Program-made: the position numbers and the translations under genes
Shown here: piece by piece, positions 1 to 13,300 of the stretch
Layout: each line of letters opens with the position of its first letter
How positions within the stretch are numbered: the first letter of the stretch is position 1
Assembly (NCBI GenBank): GCA_009602725.1
Contig: WELB01000146.1
Coordinates: forward strand, 224,135-266,394
Length of the DNA stretch: 42,260 nt
From: Spirogloea muscicola
Lineage: Eukaryota; Streptophyta; Zygnematophyceae; Spirogloeales; Spirogloeaceae
Reading direction: 5' to 3'
Notes under the pieces: generated by a model
Told to the model about the DNA's origin: nothing
Database searches by the model: none
What the model saw: only the letters and a program-made list of their open reading frames with translations

Positions 1-26
1 CGGCTCGGGCGCCGCGGCCCTCCGCC

Positions 27-3000
27 ATGTGGGAGGCCGGGCGGCCGGACGAGCGCCGGCGCCTGACTAGCATGCCCGCGACGGGCGCCGCCCCCGCCGC
101 CGTCGCCGCCGCCTCTGACGTGCCGCTCATTGACTTTGGCGACGATGACCAGGCCGCAGCCGCAGCTGCTGCCGACCCGTTCCTCGGCGAGGCCGTGGCC
201 CGCTCGTCAGCCGCGTGGTTGCCGCAGCAGCCCGAGCCCGTGGTGACGTTGGCAGCACCGGCGTGGTTGGATGGCGGCGCACCAGCGTCGGCCGCAAGCG
301 CATCGGCATCGCTGCTGGCCGTTGGCGGCAGCCAGTTCCAGGGGCCGCCGCCGAGCTCCACGAATCCCTTCGACCCTTACGCGCAGCTCGCGCCGCCGCC
401 GGTGTCGCTGAGTCGTACTTCGTCCGGCAGCCAGCCGCCAATCGTGAGCCCTCCTCGCTTGGGCGACGTGGGGCTTGTGAACGGCGGCGGCCTCCTGCAG
501 CCCTCCTTCCGAGACTACTGGGAGCCGTCGTTGCCGTCCAGCCGGGCTCACAGCGTCAGCAGCGAGGGTGGCGGCGACCACAGCCTGCCTGCGAGCCCGC
601 TGAAAGCTGCTGCTTTCAACAACGGGGACGACCTCGACTTCTCCTTCTTCCGGCAGCAGCCTCCGCAGGTCGCATCCCCGTCACTGCCACCTGGGCCGCC
701 ACGGCAAAGCAGCCAAGGCCGCCGCAGGAGCACGTCAGACGAAGCCCTGCCGAATGGAGCTCGCTCGGAGGCCGGGACGGCCTTCGAGGCGGCTGGGCAG
801 ACTTCGCCGCGGTACGGGTCGTCCCCAGACACGACGAGGCAGGGCCTGAGGCAGTTGCCGAGGGCTGGGTACGGCGGCGCTGGCGCTGGCGCTGGCAGCA
901 TCAGCAGCTTCTTGCCTCCGGCCAGCGGGGGCAGTCCAGCAACAACTGAGTATAGGGGCCCTGTGCGTCACCCTGTGCATCCCGCACGACCGGTGCCCCT
1001 GGAGATCCGGCCGCACCCTTTGGAGGGCACGCTGCAGTCGGAGCAGCGCGTGAAGCACATAGCCTGCTCCAAGACGGCAGTCTGGGGCGCCACGTCCGCC
1101 GGGCTGCCAGTGTGGGACTTGGGGGTGGCACTCGGCAAGGGCGCACAGAGTGATGGCAACCCGCCGTCGGAGGATGGGTCTGCCGCCTGCGCATTCGTGC
1201 CCGTCCACGGGCCGAGCGTGACCTGCCTCGCTGTGGACACAGTCCAAAACATTGTCTGGGGTGGTGATAGAGACGGCCGCGCGCGGGCGTGGCCGCTGGA
1301 TGTGAGTGCTGAGCCAGGTAGGAACGAGCAGGAGGTAGCAGCTGCACTCCTTGTCTGGCAGGCACACAAGTCGGCAGTGACGGCCATCACAGTTACCCCT
1401 TATGGTGAGAGGGATGCCTTGCCTGTCACTTGGGCTCGCTGCTGATGATGCATTGCATTGAGACAATCGTGCGACTGCTATGTGACTGTGGTCAAGGACT
1501 AGTCAGCTACTGTCCAGGGGCTCTTCCCTTGACACCCTGTACATTTGTGACTCCCACTCTGGCAGTGGCCTTATGCAATGGCCGCTCGGTTGAAGAGCAG
1601 GGGAGCTTTGGACCGGCTCGGAGCATGGGAGCATCCGAGCGTGGCCCTGGGAGTTTGCGAGCCGCGCTCTAAAGACAGTGGCTCGCGGCGACCCATCGGC
1701 GGCCTCGTTCCTGGCTCAGGCTGGTCAGGATGTACGGGGCCAGGTGGCCCTTGGCAGCAACTCGTCTGGCCTCGTCCACTCGGATGTGAGATTTCTGATT
1801 GCTGATCGCGCCAACGGCCGCGTTTGGAGCGGCGGTTTCCATTGCATCGCAATTTGGTGAGCGCAACGAGGGGCATTTGCACGGCCATACGGATCATAAG
1901 AACCGTTCCTTCTCTGGCTCAGCTTCTCCTCACGGCTCCATCAGATGTCTAACATTGTACCCTGTATCTCCCAGTATTTAAGTTGCATGTTGTGTTTTGA
2001 CGGTGCAGGGATGCCCAGACACGCGACTTGCTCAGAATTATTGGCCCCAATGCCCAGCACGAGTTTGGCGGGGTGTCACCAACATGGACTGAGCGCGAGC
2101 CCGTGGCATCGTCGCCCACTGAGGAGGGCGAAACACCCGTGCTTGACGACCTCAGCCGCGGGTACATGAAGGTGAAGTTCAACAAGGAGCGCAAGGACAA
2201 GGGAGGGCGCGAGGGTGGTGCCAGGAAGGAGCCGTGGGGCTTCTGGCAGAAGAGCCTGGGCGCTGTGCGGCGCGCCGCGACTGGCGAGAGCAGGGCGGTT
2301 GGCGAGGATGGTGGTGGCAGACTCGGTTGGGGGAAGCTTGGGGCACTCGCTGCGGCGCCAGACGGCACGGTGTGGGGCGGCTTTGGTAGGGGCGTACTTG
2401 TCCAGTGGGACCGGCATGGCAGCCGGCTGCTGGAGTCTACGCCACACAGTGCAGTGGCCATTCGCAGCCTTTGCGTTGTCGGCACGCTTGTCTGGGTCGG
2501 CTACAAGGACGGCAAGATCGTCGTCGTGAGCTGCAAGAGCGCAAAGAAGCTTGGTGGCTGGGAGGCCCACAGCAAGAGCATCAGCCAGCTGGCAGCCTGC
2601 GGGGGTTACATCGTCTCGCTGGCCTCGCATGGCGGCATCCGTGCCTGGCTCTCCCTCTCGCCCTCGCCAGTGGACATGGACCTACGGGCCGCAATGTCCA
2701 CGCGCTCTGAGCTCTACACCCGATTCCGAGACCTGCAGATACTGTGCACCACCTGGAACGTGGGTGAAGGGCGGCCCAGCATGGACGCCTTCCAGTTTTG
2801 GCTGGGTTGTGCGGAGGTGGACAAGGCAAGCATAGTGGTCGTTGGATTGCAGGAGATTGAAGTTGGGGCTGGGTCCATAGCCGTGGCCGCAGCCAAGGAA
2901 TCGGTAAGTCGGCGGTCACAAGGAACAGCGCCCCACATACTAATTCAGAGCCCCACATATCAATTCAAGACCACAGATGTTGGACACCAACTGTGGTTGT

Positions 3001-6000
3001 CACAGATCCGAGAGCACGTTGAGCAATTGTCTTAATGTGGAATCATGCAATACAATCTTGATCGGATAGCAACATCTGAACTTTTGTCCTCCTGCAGGTG
3101 GGCATGGGGCTGCAGGAGAAGGGCAGCGCCAATGCAGCCTGGTGGCTGGCCAACATCTCGGCCACCCTCCGCAAGCACGAGCGGCTGGTGTCGCGGCAGC
3201 TCGCCGGCATGCTTATTGGTGTCTGGTGCGGTTAGCCACTCTCGTCTGGATCCTTGTGTCTTTCTCCTGGGAAGCAGCAGCCCAAATCCACTATGCTACT
3301 GTGCATGGCACCTGGCCAGATCACTTTATCATTCTTCGGCAGGCATTGACACCGTCTCACCTTGCCCCTGTACTATATGCTCTTGCTTTGTCAGCTAGTT
3401 GATATCTGCAGTCAGTACTTAACAGGGTCAAGCGGAGGCTACTGCCCTCAGTTGGCCAAGTGGAAGTGGGTGCAGTCGCCTGTGGATTTGGCCGGGCCCT
3501 GGGCAACAAGGTGCCTCCAGCATAGCAAGCCGCCATTCTTGATGACTTCATAAGAGAATAGGACGCTACCAGACTCTCCCTGAAGATCCTACATCTATTA
3601 GTCTTGTATTTCAGCCTCAACGAGCTGCACTTAGCCCCTCCTTCCTCACTCCGTGTCTGAGCAGCAGTTATGCAGAGTGGCAAATGGCAGTGCTATATTA
3701 AGACAAGCTCATCTGAGAGTGAGACACTGGTAATGTGTCCAGGGCTCAGTGGGCGTGCGGATGCTAATTGACAGGAGAGTGCTTTGCTTCGTCAACAGCC
3801 ACCTGGCAGCTCACCAGGATGCCATTGACAAGCGGAATCAGGACTTTAGGCACAGCTATCACCATTTAGTATTTGGCAGGGTCCTGGGCACTGTGGGCAC
3901 TGCGGCGACGAGTGTGGCAACTGCAGCGGCAGGTGAGCAGATGACTGGTTGTCCGAAGAACTAATATCATGCAGGCACTTTACAAGCAGCAAGAGGCACA
4001 TACTTTAAAACTTGCTTCACTCAATACTTTCCATGCTTGTTCGGTGGCCTGCTTTGGCTGCTTGGCACAGCTGGCGTTTCGTCGAGCGTGAAGGGCTTTC
4101 GGAAGTTTGCCCGATCGCGTGCGCAAGCGGTGCAGCCAGTCACGGATGGGGATGACACTGAGTTGGATGGAGAGTCGGCGCCAGCAGAGGTTAGTCTTAA
4201 AGAGGCAATGTGATGTAATTGAACGCTGTGACCCAGAAAGTTGATAAGACTGCAATTGTTTAGCGATTAGTTGTGCTTTCTTCATCTGCAGGACTTCAGA
4301 AGTGAGTACGAGACGTGCCGGCTGGTTGATGTGCAATGCCATTTGCTGCTGGTCTGTATGAATTCCGGTCTTGATCAGGAGGCAATTGCGTGTGTTCAGA
4401 TGTGGCTCAGTAGGTTGACTAGCAAGCTTGACCACTGCAGATCATTGATGATGGGCTTCCAGATAGCAACATACTGCCAGACCTTGCGGATGCTGATCTA
4501 CTCCTGTGGATGGGCGATTTCAACTACCGCATTGCCAACCTGACTTACGAGGAGGTTGTTGGGGCTATCAAGGATGGGGACCTGGCAACTCTCCAGGCCA
4601 ATGACCAGCTGCGGCTGGAGAACGCTGCAGGCAGGACATTTGTTGGCTTGCACGAGGCCGCCATCACGTTCCCTCCGACCTACAAATTTGATAAAGGCTC
4701 CAATGATCCATTGGGTGAGGTCTTCCTATCCACCTGCGGCATGCAGGTAGCGTGAAGCCAGTGTGTACTACTAGTTTTGCAAGCTTCATAGAAGATGTAG
4801 TAATTTCCGGCATGCAAATCCTTATGCAATTGTTGCAGATGCTGCATGACTATCAATTGAGCTGGTACATATGTTACTGTCCTCTTTAGGTTATGATTCT
4901 AGTGAGAAGAGGAGGATACCTGCCTACTGTGACAGGGTCCTCTTTCGCGACTCAGCGCAAGCCCCCCAGGAAACACTTGCAGTAGCTCTGTGCCACCCAA
5001 TACATGCTAATGTCCTCAGGTGTGCTTGTGTCCTAATTAATTCAGCTGTGGTTTCAAGCTGTGATTGTCAATACTGCAAGCACAGCCAACACCTGCTTGC
5101 GGCAAGCATATCATTTGAGACTGTGAGATTGTGAAAGCGAAAGAGCTCTTTGAAAATGTGCAATGTGTTGGCAAGTTTGTTCCTGCTCTCTGGCATAAAG
5201 GAGAGGTGCGTCTTAGTCCGTGGCCAGGGCATCAAAGAGCAGCAGACAAGTGTTGAGTCACAGCAGACTCTCACATAGTTATGTAATATGCTGACAGGTA
5301 CGATGCTTGCATGGGCGTTATAGACAGCGATCACAAACCCGTCTTTTGCTTGCTTGATGTTGAAATGGCCGTTGTTGACGACGCGGCACAGCGGGAGCAA
5401 TATGGCAACGTGCTGCGCACGGACCCCATGGTGAGAGGCCCTCTCCAACAAGCGCCATGCCCTCGCACAGTCTGCTCGCTAAGCTTGTCCTGTGGAACAT
5501 ACTCATTAGATAGGTGATGTGATGGGCGCACACCCGCATGAAGTCTCATTACCATGTCTACAAGCACTCATCCAATTGTATTCTACGACATGGACACCAC
5601 ATTGAAAGCGGAACACATTGACCTTCGTGCAGGTGGTGGGAGCGCTTCAGCAGGCAGAACTGGTGCCTTCCGTGACAGTGAGCTCCAGGAGGCTGTTGCT
5701 CTCTGGGGGGTCGCCGAGCAGCGTGATGGTGGCCAACACCAGCCCGAGCGACTGTGCTATATTTGAGATCTGCAGCGACGGTGATCCAACCCCCGCCAAC
5801 TGCCATTGTGGTAATGAGGACCACGGAGTCCTCAGCGCCGCGAAGGGGCCCAAGCCGGGCGGTGGTCTCCCAAATTGGCTGCAGGTACTGCAACCGACGA
5901 CAAGCCATTAGCATCTGGATCATCTTTGTCGCACGCTTCTGCAGTCTGACTGCATCTTTGGAACACTGTATCACTGGTTCAACACATCCTCTATTCTCTA

Positions 6001-6491
6001 GCCGTCAGAACGCCCATGCCCCCTTATCAATATCTTCTGGTCACGTACATGGCTTGTTCTGCTTCGAGTGTTGCGTTTGGTGACAGGTGTATCCGGCCTC
6101 GGGCATGCTTCTTCCCAAGGAGGCGGCGGTGGTGCAGATAACGTGCTGTTCTGGGCAGACCAGGGACGGCGATAGCCCGCGGGGCAACTCATGGACGGAG
6201 AGCCAGCGGGACAAAGCAGTGGTGCTGGTCATCACGGTGCGCGGGCCTTTCTCTGCCAGCAGCTCAGAGCACCGGTTGTGTATCTGCCACGGGGTGTCAG
6301 TCAAGCGGCTGGCTGGCTACGAGCAGCAGGAGGACGCGGCTGAGCTGCAGGAGCAAGGGCAGCCGGCATGGGAGCACCCACAGGTGCACTCAAGCGGCGT
6401 CGAGGAAGGAGAAGAGCAGCCCTCAAAGCCTCAGCCCTTACCGCAGGAGCGCAGCCCGCCTCCCTTGCCGGATCTTTTGCAGTGGGACTAA
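27..6491 (+). CDS. FRA3-like WD40 / inositol-polyphosphate 5-phosphatase (type II 5PTase)
   Basis: Removes the 5-phosphate from phosphoinositides or soluble inositol phosphates. The architecture is that of plant FRA3 and 5PTase12-14. Exons inferred: 27-1404, 1601-1856, 2009-2903, 3098-3218, 3416-3510, 3743-3932, 4071-4189, 4292-4330, 4441-4714, 4890-5019, 5298-5430, 5633-5884, 6087-6491; phases agree and give about 1428 aa. The first ~330 residues are low-complexity Ser/Pro/Ala. WD40-type repeats follow (GELWTGSEHGSIRAWPWE, GRVWSGGFHCIAIWDAQTRD, GTVWGGFGRGVLVQW). The catalytic domain starts at ILCTTWNVGEG and carries VVGLQEIE, CFVNSHLAAH, WMGDFNYR, IPAYCDRVLFRD and DSDHKPV. The last two exons match the C-terminal region of FRA3 (SDCAIFEI, DKAVVLVITVRGPF). 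In-frame ATGs lie at 27 and 72; the first is used. The catalytic motif has Tyr where Trp is usual before CDR. Family assignment is firm; the exact splice sites of the short exons (3098-3510, 4292-4330) are less certain. Confidence 0.9.
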
Positions 6492-7589
6492 AATTGTTAT
6501 TGCAGCTCACTGCTACAGTCTGAGGCACCGCTGCCTTTAGCCAGCATCTTTGCATCTCAGAAAGGGCATCGCTGCCTCCTCCCATTACATAATTGTGGCC
6601 GGCGCCCAAGGCTGGCTTCGCCCAGCCTCGCACTTGAGCTCAGTAGTCTTGCCACATGATTGTACCAGTATTTGATGCTCGTTGCTTATGGCCAAGCTGC
6701 CCAGGCCACCATTTGCGCTGGTCAGAACTGATTGCTTGCATGCTGCTTCCAGGCTCGGGCTGAATCCTAAAGTGCTGTAGTTGCAACTCGGAGCTCGTGA
6801 AACCCCCCCCAACCCCCCCCCCGGTAGAGCAACTGGAGCGGCCTCTGCGCTGATGCCACAAGTGGTGTGAGCAAGACCGCTGCTGCTTTATAGTGATCGC
6901 AGGCGGTAGTCTGTCCAGACGATCTCCATATGGACTCGCAGTCAGCGCAAGTTACTCAAGCTGCTTGACGCTCAGCATCTCCATGGTGCTGGCTAGAGGC
7001 TTTTAACAATATGTGCAAGTTGCGTCCCCTCATTGCGCACCTAGCTCCACCTGAAGACTTATGCACTTTGACTATCCGACCTTCAGCTGCAGCTCGAAGA
7101 AAGTTTCGTGTTGCAGTGAGCTTTCGCGGTTTTCTGGCCCCTTCGATCCTTGCTTTTCCTTCATCTGGGCTGGCCAATCACCGCCATTGCCCTCTTCTGG
7201 AAGAGTATTTCTACTTGGGCTGGCGCCTCTCAGCCACCGTCCCATTCATTAGACATTTGATCACACTGTCCAGCTTCGTCTTGTATGCATTCCTGGCCCC
7301 TTTCGGACTTTATCCACCAATCGGTGGGCTAGCCTCTGACAGCTATTTGCCCCCTTCAGAATCAGAAGAGTTCTTCTCCGGAAAGAATACGCCAGGTCTC
7401 CTGAATCCCTACGACCAAGAGCCTACTTGCTGTCACCTAGCACAGCGGCAGACTGTGCCCCAATGCTGCATTGACTCCCGCCGCCAGTGCATAAGCGCAG
7501 TCGGTAATCTATAGCAGCGCTGCATCATCGCCACCGGAAGACTGCCACCGCCATCGCTGCCGCCCGATGCTGCTGCCGCTCCCGCCTGG
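6492..7589. other. Intergenic spacer between the 5-phosphatase and methyltransferase genes
   Basis: This 1.1 kb holds the 3' end of the upstream gene and the promoter side of the downstream one. A C-rich run lies near 6803-6824. A 167-codon open frame at 7011-7514 (+) has no recognisable domain, no splice continuation and unremarkable composition, so it is not called as a gene. No RNA gene or mobile element was recognised. Confidence 0.5.
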
Positions 7590-10012
7590 ATGGCGGACTC
7601 GGTGACACCCGCGTGTAACGAGGACTACCTCAAGACGGACTACTGGTAATGCGCCCCACGCTGGCCCCAGCCTTCTGCTTCGACAGGACGTCAACAAGGA
7701 CAGTGGGCGCTGCGGCAAGCTGGCCTTGGCGTCTTATCCCGCCTACTCACTGCGCTGACGCTTTGCGTCGCTGGCCAGGGATGCCCGGTTCACGCTCGAG
7801 GAGGGGTATGAGTGGTTCAAGGGCTACGGCGCATTCCGCGACATCCTGTGGCAGCACCTGCGGCCGTCTGACAGGGTGTGCACAACTCTAGTTGTCAACC
7901 CATTTGGTCAATTTACATCTTGATGCCACAAAGGCCTAAGCATCATTCCCAGGAGTCCAATCAGGTAAGTAAACCTTGGCAGATCGTCAGCAGATGTCAG
8001 TCTTCAGCTTACTGCCATGATTTTTGGCAGCGCACAGCCTTGGAGCTGGTCATCAGGGGCTGTAAGAAGCCCCTAACCTAGCCTTAACGCCTCAGATTTG
8101 GTATTTGTTACTAGTACCCTCTAGAAGCTTGCTTCAGACATGGTTCACTACCCAACCAACATGAGGCCACTTGCAAGCCAACGTTCTGCTAAATGTGAGC
8201 TTAAAGTCCTTGCAGGCTCCGTGCTTCTGTAGCAATATTAACTAGAAGACCTAAAAACGGTCTCATTTCAGTGTCAGCAGAATTTTGCAAGGTCCTCCTG
8301 AGGGACGCAGACCCTGGTCAGGGCGACCAAGGCTAGGCGCTTGAAGTCCTGCTGTGCTGGATCCTCCAGTGGGTAGCCTATCAGGTCAAGCCCTTTTCAT
8401 CCTGATTTCTGATGCCTACTGGCAGGTCCTGATCCTTGGTTGCGGCAACTCGAGTCTCAGCGAGGACCTCTATAGGGATGGCATCACGCAATTGACGAGC
8501 ACCGATCTCTCCTCAGTAGTTGTCAACCGCATGCGCGAGCGCTGCCGGTCCAATGGCTGCGAAGGTGCGCTGGGCGTACCTTACGCCCTGGAGGCCAGAC
8601 TCGCGGCTTGAGGCCCAAATTGCCTCAGTGCTTGCAGTACTACAACAGGATGAGCTTGGTTGTCTGCAGCCCCAGAGCTAGACAACCCACGAGTCCTCTA
8701 TCTATCATCACTCTTGTGTCTCTCTATGTTGATCATCAGTCAAAAGTATGCTGCTGTGGTTGCAGGAATCAGCTGGCAAGTGGCGGACATGACGGACCTG
8801 CGCGATTTTGGCGCCGATGCCTTTGATGCTGTCATTGAGAAAGGCGCCATGGTCTGCTCCAAGTACTTCATGTACTTCTGTGATGCCTTCCAATGACTGC
8901 ATCTACATTTGCTTCATAGCACAAGCAAATCTGCACGATATAGCATCATCCAAAGTCAAATATGCCTGACACACTCCGCATACTTTGATCTCAAAGCCCG
9001 ATCATGTTGTTGACCGTTTGCCTGTGGATTGCTTCTGGTACCTAGGCACTCACTCCGGAGGGTCAGAGTCTCGGCAGCTCAAACTGGCATGGCTGCACTC
9101 GCAGGACGTGCTCTTTGTTGACAACGAGTCACCTTGGGACCCCTCGGAGCGAGTTCGTGCCCGCGTCCATGCGATGCTGAGCGAGGTTGACAGGGTCCTC
9201 GGCAGCTCAGGCGTGTTCCTCTCCATCACCTTTGGTCAGGTTTCTGCCACGCAATACTCATCTCAATATAGCTCCCCCGCCACGCACTCTTCATCACAAC
9301 ATAGCTCTCCCAAGTCATGTTGAATATATAAGTCGCTTGAGTCACTCTGGTATAGGCCCTTGGAGTTGTGCAATTATCTTATGTGCGGACCTTCAAAGTC
9401 TGTGCATTGTCGGGTAGTTTGCAGCCCCTGTTAGGGACTAGTCAGTGCCTGTTAAGGGCCATATTTTCGGCATATTTTGAATTTGTTTTTAGTCCCCAGT
9501 CTCCAGTGCACAACATCGTTTTGGCACTTACTCAAAGATCAAGCTGACAGCCTCCCACTGCACTGCAGCCGCACTTCCGTGGACCACTATTTGAAACAGA
9601 CCCCTTCACGTGGGCACTCCGCTACGACACCTTTGGAGAGTCTTTTCATTACTTTGTCTTCATTTTACGCAAGGCCCGTCCCCGTCACCGTCATCCCCTT
9701 TCTCTCTCTCTCTTTGAGAAGAGCAGCACCATGTATGCATCTCGTGCATCAGCACCAGCAATGTCGAGCATGGTGGCGAGCATGGGGTCTTCGCGACTTG
9801 CCGCGGCCTTTCTATGCGCAGAGCAGACCCACTGAGGCAGCCTGGCCTGTGCGAGACAGGGCACTCGCCGAGCAGGCGACAATGTGCACAAAGTTGGTGC
9901 TGACATCGGGCTGCCAGCCAAGGATGTGCTGGACATGAGCCACGACCAGATGGACTCAGCCGACTACCTCCTACGCAATCTGCTTCTGGACGAGGACAAG
10001 GAGTCCAGCTGA
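7590..10012 (+). CDS. EEF1A lysine methyltransferase 4-like (class I SAM methyltransferase)
   Basis: A small SAM-dependent methyltransferase of the EEF1AKMT4/METTL family; family members methylate lysine on translation elongation factor 1A. Exons inferred: 7590-7645, 7779-7875, 8426-8564, 8766-8851, 9105-9239, 9569-9673, 9860-10012. Phases agree and the product is 256 aa, close to the ~255 aa of human EEF1AKMT4. Visible motifs are an N-terminal CNEDYLKTDYWDARF, the SAM-binding glycine motif LILGCGNSSLSEDLY with the acidic residue in STDLS, the motif VADMTDL, and DAVIEKGAM. The C-terminal strand is PHFRGPLFETDPFTWALRYD. The last exon (ending DYLLRNLLLDEDKESS) joins in frame only if the preceding intron uses a GC donor (AAG then GCCCGT). 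Otherwise the frame runs on about 15 residues and stops near 9717. The substrate is inferred from the family. Confidence 0.85.
9246..9311. repeat. Imperfect 33-bp tandem duplication in a methyltransferase intron
   Basis: Two adjacent units (9246-9278 and 9279-9311) both begin GCCACGCA and end in a TAGCTC plus C-run block. They differ at several positions. They lie in the intron between the exons ending at 9239 and starting at 9569. Confidence 0.75.
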
Positions 10013-10346
10013 CGGCGGAGCCCAGCCACCACGTGGGCCAGCAAGACTTAGGACGGTACCCTCCTTTCCACAATGACTGAAGTAGTCAGATGTTAATTTT
10101 TAGAAACAGGAACAGCAGCCGCCATTGATTGACCAGCGGTACCTGCGTGCTACACTCGGGCTCTGTTCCCAAGAGGCACGAGCATCTCAGCAATGGCAGA
10201 TTCATGCCAAAAACAGTGACCAATTTGGTGTCCTTTTACCTACTAGATGCAATCTAAGCATTTCACCTGAGAATCATAGTACTGAGCAAGTGGTCAGCAG
10301 TGGCAAAAATCTTGGTGGGAGTAGATGTCAAGGTTTAGGCGTTCTC
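10013..10346. other. Convergent 3' spacer
   Basis: A 334-bp spacer between the stop codons of the methyltransferase (+) and the EF-Ts polyprotein (-). It must hold both 3' UTRs. No gene or repeat is visible. Confidence 0.6.
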
Positions 10347-13300
10347 TCAGGCGCGCCCACCAGTGACAGCTGCAATCTCAGCGGCAAAGTCTGCAGACCG
10401 TCGCTCAAGGCCCTCGCCGAGGTTGAACCGCTCAAAGCGCCGGACCTGGATGTTTTCGCCCAGCGCGGCGACTGTGGCCTTGACCAGGTCCTTCACCTTC
10501 AGCTTGTCGTCACGGATGTAAGGCTGCTCCAGCAGCGCAAGCTCATCGTACCGCTTGGCGACTCGCCCGTCCACGATCTTGGCCCGTACGCCCTCCGGCT
10601 TGCTCTTGAGGTCCTCCTTCTGCTCCTCCAGCTCACGCTCTCGCGCCCGTGCTGCTGGGTCGATGTCATCCACGCTAACCACCCGCACGGCCGGCGACGC
10701 CGCCACCTGCACAAGTGCCGCCGAGACAGTTGCCACGCTGCTGGCTCAAATTTTTGGCGCACAAACGTGAACAGCGGCAGGCATGCCGGGCCTTGTACCA
10801 GGACTTACGATCACCGCAGAATTGGCAGCATTGGCATATGACTGTGAAAAGCGCGGTCGTCGACCAAGGCCCGTGATGCGTGTACCTGCATGGCGAGGTT
10901 CTCAACCAGTTCCTTGAATTGGTCGCTGCGGGCGACAAAGTCCGTCTCGCTGTTGACCTCGATCAAAACCCCAATGCGACCGTCGTGAATATAGCTGCCA
11001 ACGAGGCCCTCCGACGCAGCGCGGCCGGCCTTCTTGGCAGCGCTGGCCAGGCCCTTCTTCCGAAGGTAGTCGGCAGCGGCGTCGAGGTCGCCGCCACACG
11101 CTGCCAGCGCCTTCTTGCAGTCCATCATGCCCGCGCCAGTCGACTCGCGCAGCTCCTTGACCAGTGCTGGCGCCACCGCCACTGCAGGTGCCGGCGCCGG
11201 TGCCGCCTCGGGCGCAGCAGCCGCCGGCTCGGCGGCCGCCGGCTCGGTGACCGACGGCTCGGCCGCTTTAGGGGTGCCGCCGGCTGCCGCTGCCGCAACC
11301 TCGGCAGCAAAGTCGGTGGACTTTTTGGCGAGGCCCTCGCCGAGGTTGAAGCGCACGAAGCGCCGGACACGGATGTTCTCACCGATGCGTGCGACTGCAG
11401 ACTTGACGAGGTCCTTGACCTTCACCTTGTCATCCTTGATGTATGGCTGCTCTAAGAGCGCAAGCTCGTCCAAGCGCTTGGCCACGCGGCCGTCCACGAT
11501 CTTCGCACGCACAGCCTCTGGCTTGCTCTTGAGGTCCTCCTTTCCCAGCTCCAGCTCGCGCTCCCGCGCCTTGACCCCCTCCTCGATCTCGTCCGTGCTG
11601 ACAACCATCACCGCCGGGCAAGCTGCCACCTGCATGCCCAGGTCCTCCACCAGCTCCTTGAACGCATCGCCGCGTGCCACGAAATCTGTTTCGCAGTTCA
11701 CCTGGCCCCAGCAAACAACCGATGGGTGAGCTTACTTGCAGATATTGGCTGTCAATGGAGCTACTATTCAAGCTGAGTGAGCATGTCAATATCTTTCTCC
11801 TTGCTACTGAGGTATTACAATAATCACGTGTCTTGACTTCTCCAACAGCGATATCGTCTATCACGACTGCAGCATCGAGGAGGGCTGAATGCAGATGCAG
11901 AATGCCCTGGCAAGCACCCACAAAGCTAAGCCCAGTTGCCGGCAACGGAGCGGCCCATTGCTACTCACCTCAATGAGGACGCCAATGCGGCCGTCGTGGA
12001 TGTAGCTGCCGACGACGCCCTCGGCAGCGGCGCGGGATGACTTCTTGTCGGCAGAGGCCAGGCCCTTGCGGCGCAGCACGTCGCGCGCGGCCTCCAGGTC
12101 GCCCTTGGCCTCGGCGAGCGCCTTCTTGCAGTCCATCATGCCCGCGCCCGTCTCCTCCCGCAGCGCCTTCACGACTGCAGCTGACACGCCGCCACCGCTG
12201 CCACCGCTGGCGCCGCCACTACTGGCTGAGGCAGCCATGGCCACCACTGGCAAACCACTGGCGGCGTTGAGCGCGACGCCGGAACTGGCCGCAGCTGCAG
12301 CCGGCGGCGGCGGGACGGCCTCCAGGGCTGGCTGCTCCGTCTCCTTGGGTGCGGCCTCCACCTCCGGCGTCTCCTCCACCACTGCCGCCTCCGTCGACTG
12401 CGGCGCCTCTGACTCTGCTGGGGCCGAAGCCACCTTGTCTTCGGATGCCGGGGTGTCAATTGGGAGCGGCGTTGCCTCAGCTGGCGTGGCCGCGGCATCA
12501 GGGACAGCCGCAGGCTCCTCCGCTTTCGGCACAGCCGCTGGCAGCTGCGGCTCCTCCAGTGGCGGCGCTGCCTCTGGCGCAGACTCCTCGACCGCCGGCA
12601 GCACCTCCTCAGGAGAGCTACCTGCCTCGCTAGCCTCTTCCGACGCCGGAGGCCCCTCGGCAGCCATGATGGACGGGCCCCCTGCAGCAGCCATCACCGC
12701 CGCCGCAGGCTCTTCAGCTGTCGCTGCCGTCGGAAGCTCCTCAGCCGCTGCTGCTGCCACCGGAGGTTCTTCAGCCGCTGCTGCCGCGAGCGAAGCCTCC
12801 ATGACTGCAGCCTCAGCTTCCGGCGCAGGCTGCACTTCGGCCTTCTCCACTACTTCTGGCACTGGCGCCACCTCAGCCGCTGCGCCAGCCTCCGCCTGGC
12901 CCGGTGACAGCAGGGAGGGCGACACCGCGGCAGGTACCTCGGACACGAACGGAGGCAGCGGCGCTTCCTCCACCAATGCAGCATCCACTGCCGCCGCAGG
13001 AGGAGGCGGCGGCGGCAGGTCCTCCGCTGGCGCTGCCGCCAGCAGAGGCGCCTCATTGGCCGCAACCTCGAGCTCCTCGGCTACCGCAGGCGCTGGCGGG
13101 GAGGCCGAAGCCTCAACAATGGGCTCCGGCGACAGTGCCGGCACCTCGTCCACCGCGGGCTCTTCGACTGCCGGCGCCACGGCCAAGGGCTCCGCCTCAG
13201 AAGCTGCTGGCGGTGCAGGCTGCTCTTCTATCTCTACTGCTGCCGGCGCAGCTACCGCAGGCTCTGGCACTGGTGGCTCCTCTTCCACCGACGGCAGCTC

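Noticed and set aside
7011-7514. A 167-codon + strand open frame upstream of the methyltransferase
   Set aside because: No recognisable motif, no splice continuation and no conserved block; it lies in the promoter region.
10125-11729. Long + strand frames over the EF-Ts modules
   Set aside because: Mirror frames of conserved minus-strand EF-Ts coding sequence.
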